In this document: positions 26,411 to 34,899 of the stretch, piece by piece | Layout of the letters: every line of letters begins with the position of its first letter | How positions within the stretch are numbered: the stretch's first letter is position 1 | Assembly (NCBI RefSeq): GCF_900129425.1 | Contig: NZ_LT670817.1 | Coordinates: 2,790,001-2,854,000 of the forward strand | Direction of reading: 5' to 3' | DNA length: 64,000 nucleotides | Source of the DNA: Bradyrhizobium erythrophlei | Lineage (GTDB): Bacteria; Pseudomonadota; Alphaproteobacteria; Rhizobiales; Xanthobacteraceae | Position numbers and translations under genes: made by a program | Notes under the pieces: model-generated | What the model saw: the letters and a program-made list of their open reading frames with translations, nothing else | Databases searched by the model: none | What the model was told of the DNA's origin: nothing

Positions 26411-27517
26411 CTAGAGTGTGTTAGCCGTCCAGGTGATCAAGTCGGTTGCGATGCTTCCGAAAGCGTCATCGAACGCGGCGACGGCGGAGGCCGGATCAGG
26501 TTTGTCGAGCTTTTTGCGTTGCTGAAACAGACGTGAAGCGACCACCTGTCCGTCCTTGTTTAATATCCTTGCTGAAAACCCTATCTCAGCGGTCAGTTCG
26601 GCCCCCGTGTTGATCTGGAAGCTTCTGACGTCGACGAGGATCTGAGGATTTATTCCGGGAGTGTCCGTCGAGCGTAACGGTGCGTGCGCGACGTCGTAGT
26701 TTTCGAAGCTTTGAATGAGCTTGACCTGTAACATTTTCGGAATGCTGTCGGCCCATTGTGCGTTCGCGAATTCCGGAAGCTCCTTGTTGGGCTCCAGCAG
26801 GAACCGCTGAGTGTCGAGTAAAAGGATCGCCGTTGGCGTTGGCATCACAAGCTGCTCCTTGAGCGGCGTTTTTGGCGACGCAAAGTCTGAGGGAATGCTA
26901 AGGTCGTAGATCGTCTTGGGGTTCGCCGGTTCGCCGCCTCCCGTCATCTTGACGAGGCCGGCCACGATAGAGTCGAGCCCACCAGTATTTTTGGCTAGTC
27001 CTTCGGTGAAGATTTTGAGGTTGGCGATCGTGCTCTTGAGGGGCTCCGCATTATCAGCCAGCACGGAATCGACTTGAGCGAGAGCATTGCGCGCAGCCTG
27101 CGTCATACTTTGGCCAGCCGCCGGATCGGCGATAAGCGTCTGCGTATCAGTCGACGCGCCGACCTCCTTGCCGCCCTCCAACGCGATCACGGGAACACCG
27201 GTCAGGCCCTGGAAATCCAGACCAACCTTTGTGTCTGCGTGCACCGGCGTGCCTGATGTCACGGCAATGGTCGCATCGACCTGGCGAGGACGGCCGGCCG
27301 CCAGGCCCAGGTTGGTGACCTCGCCGACACGGATTCCGTTGAACAGCACCGCGGCGCCAACCAGTAGTCCCGATACAGACCCGTCGAATTGAATATGATG
27401 AACCGTCCGCGCGCCCGTTCCGGCGGTATTGTGGAGCCAATAAACGAAGGCGAAGACTGCACCGATTGCCGCCAGAACGAAGGCGCCGACGACGATAAAG
27501 GGAGCGCGCGTTTCCAT
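26411..27517 (-). CDS. MlaD/MCE-family lipid-transport protein
   Basis: 368 residues. One N-terminal membrane anchor (VGAFVLAAIGAVFAFVYWL, residues about 11-29) and an MCE domain at about 40-115 (QFDGSVSGLLVGAAVLFNGI, then VGEVTNLGL). The C-terminal part (VDVRSFQINTGAELTAEIGF) resembles an ABC-type auxiliary lipoprotein domain, so two usual partners may be fused in one chain. It would collect phospholipid or another hydrophobic molecule on the periplasmic side. It lies five bases from the ATPase gene. Confidence 0.88.
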   Translation of the reverse strand: METRAPFIVVGAFVLAAIGAVFAFVYWLHNTAGTGARTVHHIQFDGSVSGLLVGAAVLFNGIRVGEVTNLGLAAGRPRQVDATIAVTSGTPVHADTKVGLDFQGLTGVPVIALEGGKEVGASTDTQTLIADPAAGQSMTQAARNALAQVDSVLADNAEPLKSTIANLKIFTEGLAKNTGGLDSIVAGLVKMTGGGEPANPKTIYDLSIPSDFASPKTPLKEQLVMPTPTAILLLDTQRFLLEPNKELPEFANAQWADSIPKMLQVKLIQSFENYDVAHAPLRSTDTPGINPQILVDVRSFQINTGAELTAEIGFSARILNKDGQVVASRLFQQRKKLDKPDPASAVAAFDDAFGSIATDLITWTANTL

Positions 27518-27521
27518 TGTC

Positions 27522-28304
27522 TCAGCTCGATTCTGGTTGCAGCATCAGGGAGCGTTTACCGTGGAAGTAGGCCTTGACCCACGGGTGATCGGAACGAAGC
27601 AGCTCAGCCATTGAGCCGATCGCAACGATTTTGCCGTCAGCGAGTGCGGCAACCCGATCGCAAACCGTGTTCAGGCTGGCAAGGTCATGGGTCACCATAA
27701 AGACGGTCAACCCGAGCGTTTCCTGCAACGTCCTGATCAGGTCATCGAAGTCACCCGCCGCAATGGGATCCAGCCCGGATGTCGGTTCGTCGAGAAATAC
27801 GACCGCGGGATCGAGCGCGAGCGCACGCGCCAGGGCAACACGCTTTGTCATTCCGCCTGAGAGCTCCGACGGAAACTTGTCGCCGTCCTCCAGCGTCAAG
27901 CCAACCATCTCGAGCTTGGCGGTCGCGATCTCGTCCATGAGCGGTTCGGAAAGGACAAGATTTTCCCGAAGCGGAAATTGAACGTTCTGGAGCGCCGTCA
28001 GTGACGAAAATAATGCTCCCTGCTGGAACAGGATGCCCCACATGGCAGCGGTGTGGGTGTCGCGGTCATGGCGACGGTCAATATCGACTCCCATGACCTC
28101 GATATGGCCGCTCCGCTTTGGAATAAGCCCGATGATCGTTCGCATCAGGACGGATTTTCCACCGCCGGACGCGCCGACCAGGCCAAGGATCTCGCCCTTG
28201 CGAACATCCAGCGACAGGTGGTTGATCACGGTTTGTTGGCCGAAGCCCGCTACGAGATCGCGGACGCGGATCGACAATTGGTCTGCTGATCCGTTCATCG
28301 TCAC
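27522..28304 (-). CDS. MlaF-type ABC transporter ATPase
   Basis: 260 residues. Walker A is GASGGGKSVLMR (about residues 39-50), the signature is LSGGMTKRVALARAL (about 153-167), and Walker B is VVFLDEPTSGLDP just after. The GGM signature is typical of the Mla/Ttg2 group. It powers the permease encoded just upstream, with which it overlaps by ATGA. Retrograde lipid traffic is the usual role. Confidence 0.94.
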   Translation of the reverse strand: MTMNGSADQLSIRVRDLVAGFGQQTVINHLSLDVRKGEILGLVGASGGGKSVLMRTIIGLIPKRSGHIEVMGVDIDRRHDRDTHTAAMWGILFQQGALFSSLTALQNVQFPLRENLVLSEPLMDEIATAKLEMVGLTLEDGDKFPSELSGGMTKRVALARALALDPAVVFLDEPTSGLDPIAAGDFDDLIRTLQETLGLTVFMVTHDLASLNTVCDRVAALADGKIVAIGSMAELLRSDHPWVKAYFHGKRSLMLQPESS

Positions 28305-29437
28305 ATTCCAATCGAGGCAAAGAATACGGCGAAAGCTCCGTCGAGCACGATGACGAGAAAGATCGACTTCACGACGGAGATCGTCGTCTGCTTTCCAAGA
28401 GATTCCGCGCTTCCTTTGACCCTCAAGCCCTCGCTGCTAGCGACGATGCCGATCACCAGTGCCATGAATGGCGCCTTGATCATTCCGACTTCGAAATGCG
28501 TCACGGACACGGATTCTTGAAGTCGCGCAATGAATATCGCCGGGTTCATGCCTCCGTAAAACCACGCGACCAGCCCGCCACCGTAGAGTGCGGCCATCGA
28601 ACCGATGAATGCGAGGATCGGAAGCGCCAGGATCAAAGCAACGATGCGGGGCAAGATCAGCACTTCAACGGGATCGAGACCCATGGTCGACAATGCGTCG
28701 ATTTCCTCTCGCATTTTCATTGAGCCAAGTTCGGCGGTATAGGCACTGCCGGATCGGCCGGCGACCATGATGGCAACGATTAGGACGCCAATTTCACGAA
28801 GTACGAGTATGCCGACCAAATCGACGACGTAAGAGTCAGCGCCGAACTTGCGGAAATGGAAGATGCCTTGCTGAGCGATGATGGCGCCGATCAGAAACGT
28901 GACCAAGGCGATGATCGGAATAGCCTGCCAGCCGACCTGATGCAGGTGGTACACCAGAGACTTCAACCGAAGCGAACGCGGCCTTCGCAAGACGCCGAAA
29001 CTGGCCGATCCCAAGGCCCCCAGCATCTGTAGAAATGCCGACACGTCTTCCGTGGCGCTGAACGTTGAGCGCCCGACAGCTTCCAGCCGCGCAAGGACCG
29101 GATTTGGAACGACTCGGCTCGCAGGCTTACTACGGTTGACCTGTCGAACGTCTTCGATGAGGCCTTCGTACCGACTCGCAATGCCAACGACTGTCGCTGG
29201 ATGGCCAGCCTCTATAGCACCGCGTGACATCCTTTCGAGCAGCCATGCGCCGAGTGTGTCGAGTTCTCGCACATCGGCCATGTCGATCTTCAGCTTCTGT
29301 GTCTGTCGGAGCTTGGGCGAAGCGAAATTGACAAGATTCTCAAGAGCGGTTGCATGGGCAGCGGTCCAAGACCCGCTTGGACTAAGTACTAACGTTTCGT
29401 TTTGGGTTGCCGCACCCAGCAGGGGAACGGTATTCAA
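28301..29437 (-). CDS. MlaE-type permease with N-terminal STAS domain
   Basis: 378 residues from a TTG at 29437, supported by AAGGA five bases before it. Residues 1-110 are a STAS-like domain (LKIDMADVRELDTLGAWLL). The rest is an MlaE permease: ALVTFLIGAIIAQQGIFHF, RSGSAYTAELGSMKMREEID with the EQ-like coupling helix, and VVKSIFLVIVLDGAFAVFFA at the end. STAS-MlaE fusions are known in this group. First gene of the operon. Confidence 0.93.
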   Translation of the reverse strand: MNTVPLLGAATQNETLVLSPSGSWTAAHATALENLVNFASPKLRQTQKLKIDMADVRELDTLGAWLLERMSRGAIEAGHPATVVGIASRYEGLIEDVRQVNRSKPASRVVPNPVLARLEAVGRSTFSATEDVSAFLQMLGALGSASFGVLRRPRSLRLKSLVYHLHQVGWQAIPIIALVTFLIGAIIAQQGIFHFRKFGADSYVVDLVGILVLREIGVLIVAIMVAGRSGSAYTAELGSMKMREEIDALSTMGLDPVEVLILPRIVALILALPILAFIGSMAALYGGGLVAWFYGGMNPAIFIARLQESVSVTHFEVGMIKAPFMALVIGIVASSEGLRVKGSAESLGKQTTISVVKSIFLVIVLDGAFAVFFASIGM

Positions 29438-29879
29438 TATCCTTGCCTGTAGAAGACTTCTGTGCAGCGTACCAATGCAAACACGCCCGGCCGGTAGTTC
29501 AGTATCCGAAAATAAATGTATTTACTCGGCACCTGAGTCTCCCGTTCAAGGTTCTGGGTGCGGCAACCACATCAAGTAAAATGATTGCCGAGATCCTGGA
29601 GGTTCACCCGATCTAGAGTCGAATTGCTTCCGGGAAGTGCCTGACATTCATTTACGTAGGCCGTTCGCGAAGTCGATTGATAAGCACTGAGGTATGTTTC
29701 GGTTCCATGGCAAGATGATTGTGGATGGCCTGTCAGGATCAATTAGCGTTGAAGGCCGACCGGCCGTGCGTAACAAAGGGCCGTCTATTTGACCTGTGCA
29801 ATTTCTGGTCAAAATTGCTCACAAATCAAAATAGATAAATTTAGGCCACGTCGGTATGACCCGCGCTAGGTTTGGGCGG
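29438..29879. other. Intergenic region at left border of phage-like island
   Basis: About 440 bases, fairly AT-rich towards 29.8 kb. It must hold the promoter of the Mla-type operon. I see no gene, no tRNA and no copy of the 19-bp repeat found at 52669. To its right begins the small-gene island. Confidence 0.4.
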
Positions 29880-30503
29880 CTAGCTGTACGCGCGATCCCA
29901 TACCGCTAAAGCGGTTTCTGGGTTCGCCTCATCCCATGGCCCGCGCATCCAGACGGCCCGTTCTTCATCGGTGGTCAGGATCACCGGCATGGCCTTGGGA
30001 TGGATCGGCTCGACGATGGCGTTCGGCGCCGTCGTCAGGAAACCGTGGACGAGGTGAGGGCCGGGGACGGGCTTCGACTTGGTGCCGCGGTCGCCTCTGT
30101 ACTCTGTCCAGATCCTGGCGAAAGCGAACAGCGGCCGCTCGTCATTGAGTGCGAACCACACCACGTCCTTTTTGCCAGTCGCGGGGTTCGGCTCGGGCGC
30201 GTATTCGGAGAAGCTGGATGCCGGCACCAAGCAGCGGTTTTCCGGCTTGAGCCAGCCTCGCCAGTGCGGCGAAGCGGTGTTGCGAATGTTGGTCACCGGC
30301 GCCCCGCCGAACTTCGGCGGCGGCGGCATTCCCCATCGCATCATGATCAGCTCGCGCTCGCCACTGGCGTTACGAACGACCGGCGCCGGATAGTCTGGAA
30401 AAATCCCTGGCATCGGCGGAAGGTTGCCAGCGCTATCGCGGGTGACACGGAACAGCCGGCGGATCGCGTCCTGATTCTTGGTGATGCTGTAGAGATTGCA
30501 CAT
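29880..30503 (-). CDS. SOS response-associated peptidase (SRAP/YedK family)
   Basis: 207 residues from the ATG at 30503, chosen so that the catalytic Cys is residue 2 (MCNLYSITKNQDAI). Other family marks are MMRWGMPPPP, NIRNTASPHWRGWL, NRCLVPASSFSEYA (with the catalytic Glu) and a C-terminal HPKAMPVILT. SRAP proteins form a covalent link with abasic sites in single-stranded DNA. They often ride on phages and islands. The longer frame to 31112 is not real, as it crosses a plus-strand gene. Confidence 0.94.
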   Translation of the reverse strand: MCNLYSITKNQDAIRRLFRVTRDSAGNLPPMPGIFPDYPAPVVRNASGERELIMMRWGMPPPPKFGGAPVTNIRNTASPHWRGWLKPENRCLVPASSFSEYAPEPNPATGKKDVVWFALNDERPLFAFARIWTEYRGDRGTKSKPVPGPHLVHGFLTTAPNAIVEPIHPKAMPVILTTDEERAVWMRGPWDEANPETALAVWDRAYS

Positions 30504-30593
30504 TGACCGAACCTGTAGGGCCAAGGGGTCATTCCGAACCTCAAATCCTAGTGGCATTGCCCACACTCGCAAGAGCCGCTGTAATGCCCTCTC

Positions 30594-31019
30594 ATGAGCA
30601 CCAAGTCGAGCGAGGTCATTTTCGGTAGTCGTATCCGCGGCGCGAGGATTCACGCGGATGGGGCCCGTGAAGCAGCCAGGAAGGCCGTCCGCGAGGCCGA
30701 TCGCGCCGAGGCCGAAGCCTGGTCGATCCGAATGGAGGGCTATGGCGGACCGGCGCAGCCATCGCCTACGATCGCGCAATGCCTCAATGGCGGGCTCGGT
30801 TGGCTCGAGGTGGAATGCAATCGCTGTAAGACCCGCGCCAGCCTGCCGCTCGATGCCACCCGCCGGCCGCGCCATACGCCGATCTGGAAGCTTGAGGCCG
30901 CTCTGAAATGCCGATCGTGCAACAAGGGTCGCTATGCGCCGCCGGTGCACATGATCAAGCTGACCGAGGCGCGCGAGATCACGCCTTATCCTTGGGTGCA
31001 TCCGGACGAGGAGAGCTGA
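30594..31019 (+). CDS. Small protein with zinc-ribbon-like cysteines
   Basis: 141 residues. The N-terminal half is charged and helical (ADGAREAARKAVREADRAEA). The second half has CNRCKTRASLPLD and, 35 residues on, KCRSCNKGRYAPP, so two CxxC pairs that probably bind one zinc. The protein ends TPYPWVHPDEES. It may bind nucleic acid. It is divergent from the SRAP gene, 90 bases apart. Such proteins recur in Bradyrhizobium islands by my recollection; function is unknown. Confidence 0.7.
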   Translation: MSTKSSEVIFGSRIRGARIHADGAREAARKAVREADRAEAEAWSIRMEGYGGPAQPSPTIAQCLNGGLGWLEVECNRCKTRASLPLDATRRPRHTPIWKLEAALKCRSCNKGRYAPPVHMIKLTEAREITPYPWVHPDEES

Positions 31020-31111
31020 GATCAAGGCCTTTTTCTTTTTGGGAGCGCCACGGAACGAACTCAACCTGGGAACCGTTGGCTTCTGTTCACGGAAAAAGGG
31101 GAGGGTAAGCA

Positions 31112-31315
31112 ATGGCTCAGAAAGCCAATCTCACTCCTGTCGATAAGTATGAGTCGGATCGCCGGGAGGCCAAGAGGCTCGACCTGGAGAAGCATGCGCG
31201 ATTGGAAGCAGGTTTGATCGATCCGGTGAGCGCCATTCAGCCCGCGCCAACCGCTGAGCATCAACACCGGGAAGGCCTATCGTTCTGGCAGGCGGTCAAG
31301 ACGATGTTCAAGTAG
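31112..31315 (+). CDS. Small charged protein
   Basis: 67 residues with AAAGGGGAGGG closely before the ATG. Charged helical N-terminus (DKYESDRREAKRLDLEKHAR) and a more hydrophobic end (FWQAVKTMFK). No family is recognised. A terminator-like hairpin follows at 31343. Confidence 0.6.
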   Translation: MAQKANLTPVDKYESDRREAKRLDLEKHARLEAGLIDPVSAIQPAPTAEHQHREGLSFWQAVKTMFK

Positions 31316-31342
31316 ACTCGTCGGGACGATGAGAGGTGAGGG

Positions 31343-31366
31343 CGCCGGTTCACGCCGGGCGGGTTT
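31343..31366 (+). terminator. Hairpin family I, copy 1
   Basis: CGCCGG, loop TTCACG, CCGGGCGGGTTT: the recurrent hairpin with one bulged G. It lies 28 bases after the gene ending at 31315 and is followed by only three T. Confidence 0.55.
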
Positions 31367-31482
31367 CATTGCATCTTTTTTAACTAAATTCGCTCAATCT
31401 CAATTTGCGAACTGGTGTGAGAATCAAGCCGTCATCGGACCGGACACCGATGGCGGCTTTTCTATTCCCCGCAGGAAATCCA

Positions 31483-31692
31483 ATGGCTGCGCTTGTGGTG
31501 CATGCTTCAAAAGACGGCGAGAGCACCCGGACGCTCTTCACCAGCCCTGTGCTCACGGTGGCGAAGGCTCGCGGGTTGTTTAAGGCCGGATGGCAGGTCC
31601 ACGTCGTTGACGCCAATGGCCGCGTCTTCGATCCTGATAAGTTCGACCACCTTCTGAGGTTCGATCCCCCTAAGCCGGCGATCAAATTCTGA
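31483..31692 (+). CDS. Small protein of unknown function
   Basis: 69 residues from the ATG at 31483, chosen for the AGGAAATCC right before it. The fold seems alpha/beta: MAALVVHASKDGESTRTLF, LTVAKARGLFKAGWQVHVVD, then VFDPDKFDHLLRF. It is directly followed by a strong terminator, which supports a real single-gene unit. Confidence 0.65.
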   Translation: MAALVVHASKDGESTRTLFTSPVLTVAKARGLFKAGWQVHVVDANGRVFDPDKFDHLLRFDPPKPAIKF

Positions 31693-31693
31693 G

Positions 31694-31725
31694 CCCGCCG
31701 GTTCACGCCGGCGGGTTTTGTTTTT
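31694..31725 (+). terminator. Hairpin family I, copy 2 (canonical terminator)
   Basis: CCCGCCGG, loop TTCACG, CCGGCGGG, then TTTTGTTTTT: a perfect eight-pair stem with a T tract, two bases after the stop at 31692. Confidence 0.88.
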
Positions 31726-31800
31726 GAGCGATTGATCGCCGCACGAGGTTGCGCCATGCGTTTGGGTGCATCCGGACGACGAGAGTGAGATAGCTTAGAC

Positions 31801-31953
31801 TCAGCGCCTCCGTATTGGCCGCACGGCATTGCGGCTTTGTTGTCGCCGGCGCTCGCGAAATTGCTCGATCTCCCAAAATGCTATCACAATACATGCGCCA
31901 AGGCAGGTCGCGATCAGCACGAGAAGAAAGTCCAGATCGGCAAGCGTGCTCAT
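31801..31953 (-). CDS. Tiny membrane protein, 50 residues
   Basis: It begins MSTLADLDFLLVLIATCLGA, continues with a hydrophobic CIVIAFWEI, and ends in a basic tail (QFRERRRQQSRNAVRP). One membrane helix with a cytoplasmic basic tail is predicted. GAGAGGA stands eight bases before the ATG. It follows the 28-residue membrane protein at 31968 by 14 bases, so the two form a mini-operon. Confidence 0.5.
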   Translation of the reverse strand: MSTLADLDFLLVLIATCLGACIVIAFWEIEQFRERRRQQSRNAVRPIRRR

Positions 31954-31967
31954 AAACTAGAATCCTC

Positions 31968-32054
31968 TCAGCGCGAGCGAACCGCGTCGACTGCGTGAGC
32001 CAGGAACATGCTGATGCTGAAAAAGACACACAGTGCCGTGACTACCTCGGTCAT
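31968..32054 (-). CDS. Tiny membrane protein, 28 residues
   Basis: MTEVVTALCVFFSISMFLAH followed by AVDAVRSR: one short membrane helix and a basic end. GAGCAAGGCG stands just before the ATG. First gene of the pair with 31801-31953. Such very small inner-membrane proteins are often regulators or phage-derived (holin- or spanin-like), but nothing decides this here. Confidence 0.4.
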   Translation of the reverse strand: MTEVVTALCVFFSISMFLAHAVDAVRSR

Positions 32055-32198
32055 CGCCTTGCTCTTCGGGAGATAGGGATTGTGACGCGCGTAACCTGAT
32101 GTGGGTTCGCAATCCGCTGACACCATTAAATTGAATTTTATTCCGTGCGTTTTGGTCAGGCACACGAGCCAAACGGCATCAAAGGCATTTGACCGATC

Positions 32199-32324
32199 GT
32201 GAAGCCGCTACAGCTCGGGCTATGGCCGCCCGTGCGGACGGCCGAAGAGGATCTACGTCGCGCAATTGCCAAGATACTGGCCTTGAAGCACGTCGCGGAT
32301 ACTCCTAGCAGGCGACGGTCCTGA
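32199..32324 (+). CDS. Tiny protein before a terminator
   Basis: 41 residues from a GTG: KPLQLGLWPPVRTAEEDLRR then AIAKILALKHVADTP. The helical, charged make-up and the strong terminator nine bases after the stop support it. Function unknown. Confidence 0.4.
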   Translation: MKPLQLGLWPPVRTAEEDLRRAIAKILALKHVADTPSRRRS

Positions 32325-32332
32325 TGCTTTGA

Positions 32333-32364
32333 CCCGCCGGTTCACGCCCGGCGGGTTTTTCTTT
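32333..32364 (+). terminator. Hairpin family I, copy 3
   Basis: CCCGCCGG, loop TTCACGC, CCGGCGGG, then TTTTTCTTT: eight-pair stem and T tract. Confidence 0.85.
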
Positions 32365-32593
32365 GCCAGATAGGGCCCATGATCAGGCCAATCACCGCCC
32401 ATAAAAAGAAACGGCCCCAGCGCAAGGGGTGAGCTGAGGCCGCCTTACTTGCAGTGTGTGCCGGGGGCGGCCCGGCACGCTTCTGATTTGGCTTTGCAAT
32501 CAGTGCTGGCACCATTAAATTCTGGTTTAGTTGGTAGCCGACGACCACCATCCCGCCGTTGCGGACTTGGGATCCGAACGAGGAGAGGTGAGG

Positions 32594-32619
32594 GCGCCGG
32601 TTTACGCCGGCGGGTTTTT
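32594..32619 (+). terminator. Hairpin family I, copy 4
   Basis: CGCCGG, loop TTTACG, CCGGCGGG, then TTTTT. The preceding GAGGTGAGGG is shared with copy 1 at 31343, so a longer unit has been duplicated. No gene was found between copy 3 and copy 4. Confidence 0.75.
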
Positions 32620-32743
32620 CGCGCCCCTGTGAACGGTTGCGCAGCAAGCCCATGTGACACTCACACATCCCAAGAATCGGCCCTGTGGGTACGCTGTGGA
32701 TATGTGCTGCGGACAACGAGCCATGAAACGTTGCTGAGGAAAA

Positions 32744-32770
32744 GGCGCGGGCTAAGGTCCGCGCCCTTTC
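32744..32770 (+). repeat. Hairpin family II, copy 1
   Basis: GGCGCGG, loop GCTAAGGT, CCGCGCC, followed by CTTTCTC. The same hairpin recurs at 33210 and 33589. Confidence 0.65.
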
Positions 32771-32873
32771 TCGTCCACCTGTACCGCGGGTTCCGTGTGC
32801 CGACGTCGCCGGTGTTCGGGTTCACGTTGCCCGCGGTCATAATTGGCCCGCAATGCTCGTGGAACGACCATCC

Positions 32874-33206
32874 ATGGGTATTGCGTATGTGTCGCGAACG
32901 ATATCGGCGTTTGCTGCGGCAGCGCTGCTGCTATCGAGCCTCTCGCTTGGCGGGTGCGCGACTTCAACTGCTGGCTCATCACTGATGGACGCGCGGGCTG
33001 AGACGCCGGCGTCTCCGAAAACGACCGGTTATCCGGCCGTGGAAGACGTGCCGCCGAGGCCCGAGAAGCCTGCCATGACGGCCGATGAACAGTTGAAGCT
33101 AAAGAAAGATATGTCTGCCACGCGCGATCGCCAGGCATCTCACGGTAAAGCCAGAGGGGGCGCCGCGCGCGCTCAACCCAAGAAGCCCACAACGCTGACA
33201 CAATAA
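32874..33206 (+). CDS. Small lipoprotein
   Basis: 110 residues from the ATG at 32874 (the longer frame adds seven residues without signal). A lipoprotein signal ends in LSLGGCATS, with the lipid-bearing Cys at about residue 27. The rest is low-complexity, rich in Pro, Ala, Lys and Arg (VPPRPEKPAMTADEQLKLKK), with no fold visible. A family II hairpin starts three bases after the stop. Small lipoproteins of this make-up can be phage superinfection or lysis (Rz1-like) proteins; no evidence selects one. Confidence 0.6.
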   Translation: MGIAYVSRTISAFAAAALLLSSLSLGGCATSTAGSSLMDARAETPASPKTTGYPAVEDVPPRPEKPAMTADEQLKLKKDMSATRDRQASHGKARGGAARAQPKKPTTLTQ

Positions 33207-33209
33207 AGA

Positions 33210-33229
33210 GCGCGGGCTCAGGTCCGCGC
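33210..33229 (+). repeat. Hairpin family II, copy 2
   Basis: GCGCGG, loop GCTCAGGT, CCGCGC directly after the lipoprotein stop. No T tract follows. Confidence 0.65.
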
Positions 33230-33254
33230 CCACAATGCCGATAGAGGTATCGAT

Positions 33255-33284
33255 CCCGCCGCTTCACCCCGGTGGGTTTTTCTT
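33255..33284 (+). terminator. Hairpin family I, copy 5 (diverged)
   Basis: CCCGCCG, loop, CCGGTGGG, then TTTTTCTTTT. The T tract is good though the stem has changed bases. Confidence 0.7.
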
Positions 33285-33613
33285 TTGCTCTTGTCGGCCC
33301 CGGCGATCTGCTGGCCCTCCCTCTCCGGCCGCTGGTTTCGAGGTGCGACCGATTCCGTCGGCCGGGAAAATCGAGCGGCCCACCGCCGTTCGCACCGTCC
33401 TTGAACGTCCATGGGGATGATACTCATAACAACTCCGGGTTTTCGGTGATTTGACGCCCTCAATCGCCAAACAGCTTCCCAAAGTCGCGCGAATGGCGAT
33501 GGGCGCAACTGTGTTCCGAATAAGGATAGAGCTGATTTTCCGCCGGTGTTGGAATCTGGTCACACCATCGCGGTCGTGCAGGGGACGTCGCGGGCTCAGG
33601 TCCGCGCCCTATT
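33285..33613. other. Gap with one hairpin
   Basis: About 330 bases. A third family II hairpin (CGCGG, GCTCAGGT, CCGCG) lies at 33589-33606. No gene could be supported; short open frames on both strands lack start signals. Confidence 0.4.
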
Positions 33614-33796
33614 TCAACTTCGTGCCGCCATGCTCATCTTAGCCCGCCGCTGCTTAGCCCGATCGAGCATCCCCTTGACGCTGTCCGGCTTCACGCACAG
33701 TCGCTCGGCTATTTGAGCGCGGGTGAGCCCCTGTTCGTGCAGCTTCAGCGCCCGATCAGCTTTGGAGGACGCGCCCCTTTCCGGAATGCCGTTCAT
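33614..33796 (-). CDS. Small helix-turn-helix protein
   Basis: 60 residues. RALKLHEQGLTRAQIAERLC then VKPDSVKGMLDRAKQRR is a clear helix-turn-helix of the sigma-region-4/resolvase type. It may be a DNA-binding regulator or a phage small-terminase-like HTH. A 29-residue frame (33793-33882) overlaps its start by ATGA and could be a leader. Confidence 0.65.
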   Translation of the reverse strand: MNGIPERGASSKADRALKLHEQGLTRAQIAERLCVKPDSVKGMLDRAKQRRAKMSMAARS

Positions 33797-34028
33797 CCAA
33801 CCCTCGCCAGTTCATCGTTGAGGTGCCTTTCCACGTCCCATCGCAGGGCGCCATGCTCGTCTCCTAGTCTCGAATCGTTCATGGGGAATTCTACTGGCCG
33901 CCCAGCTGGTGCCAAGGCCAACCTGGGCTGGCGAGCCCCTGCGGTGGACCGGAACGCCCGGCGCCATGGTGGACAGCCGCAAATTCCCGGACGCACCAGC
34001 GGGCTTCCTGGAGTCCGGGAAGGGCTAT

Positions 34029-34328
34029 TCAGCCGCCGGGCGCATCGTCGTCCATCTGAGCGCCTCGCCTCGCACGTGACCATGCATAATCCCATTCCGA
34101 CCACGCCGCATACAGCAAGGGCCAGTTCTTTCCGTCGAGCAATTCCGGAGCGCGCGAAGCGACGAGGCCGTGCAGGCGATCAGCTCTCAGACCATTGCCT
34201 TCGTCGGCCGCGGCAACGAAAAGCCGAAAGAAATCGCCTTTGTAGGGCTCCTGATGGAAATAGCCGCCCTGCGTATCCTGAAACCGCAGCCGGTCGATGA
34301 TCTGGTCTGCAATATTCTCGTGGGCCAT
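34029..34328 (-). CDS. Protein of unknown function, 99 residues
   Basis: The ATG at 34328 is preceded by GGGGGGAACTGAC. The protein starts MAHENIADQIIDRLRFQDTQ and is rich in Asp and aromatic residues (YFHQEPYKGDFFRLFVAA, then LLYAAWSEWDYAWSRARRG). The even charge pattern suggests a folded small protein. No family is recognised. Part of the small-gene island. Confidence 0.55.
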   Translation of the reverse strand: MAHENIADQIIDRLRFQDTQGGYFHQEPYKGDFFRLFVAAADEGNGLRADRLHGLVASRAPELLDGKNWPLLYAAWSEWDYAWSRARRGAQMDDDAPGG

Positions 34329-34477
34329 GTCAGTTCCCCCCAACGCTGCGAGTAAGTACCAAGCAAACAGCGGTGGCAAGCCCTGCGGCGGCCGTGATCG
34401 GCCGGCCTCGGGAGCCCGCAGCGGCCGGACGCACCAGCGGGCTTCCCCGAGTCACGGCGAGGCATCCCAATTGGGTC

Positions 34478-34837
34478 TCAGTGTGCTTTTGGCTGCGGAC
34501 CGGATGGCGATCCGGCCGCGTGGGTCGTCGGCGGCATGTTGGCGATCGATTGCTGCAGGGCGTTGAGTTTCTCGGTTAGGGCGGCGATCTGCTCGGCGAG
34601 CTTTTTCATTTCCGCCTGCTGAGCGACAAGCTGATCTTGAACGACCTGCAATTGGTCGACAGCCTGCTGCTGCGTGACCTGGAGACCCTTGGTCGTTTCT
34701 AGAAGCTCGTCCGAAGGCCGGCGACTCGCTGCTAAAGCGGCGGGAGCGGGAGGCGCCGGAGCGACGGGGCTTCCACCTGAGGCCCACAGGGTAATGCGCG
34801 GAGCTGGCCAGCACCGGTATCGACCGCAACATCCGGC
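34478..34837 (-). pseudogene. Coiled-coil reading frame without a start codon
   Basis: The frame opens after TAA (34838-34840) and runs 119 codons to a stop, with no early ATG or GTG. The 3' half is a strong coiled coil: ETTKGLQVTQQQAVDQLQVV, then AEMKKLAEQIAALTEKLNAL. The 5' half is Pro/Ala-rich. It overlaps head-on with the broken 5' end of the ATPase gene near 34795-34837. Probably the 3' remnant of a longer gene. Confidence 0.4.
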
Positions 34838-34899
34838 TTAACAACGCGGCGCTAAGTCTTGGCCGGTTCGTCAAGTCCGGCGAGCTGGCCGAGGCGGAA

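Noticed and set aside
29438..29879. tRNA or second attachment site at the left island border
   Set aside because: No cloverleaf and no copy of the 19-bp repeat was seen there.
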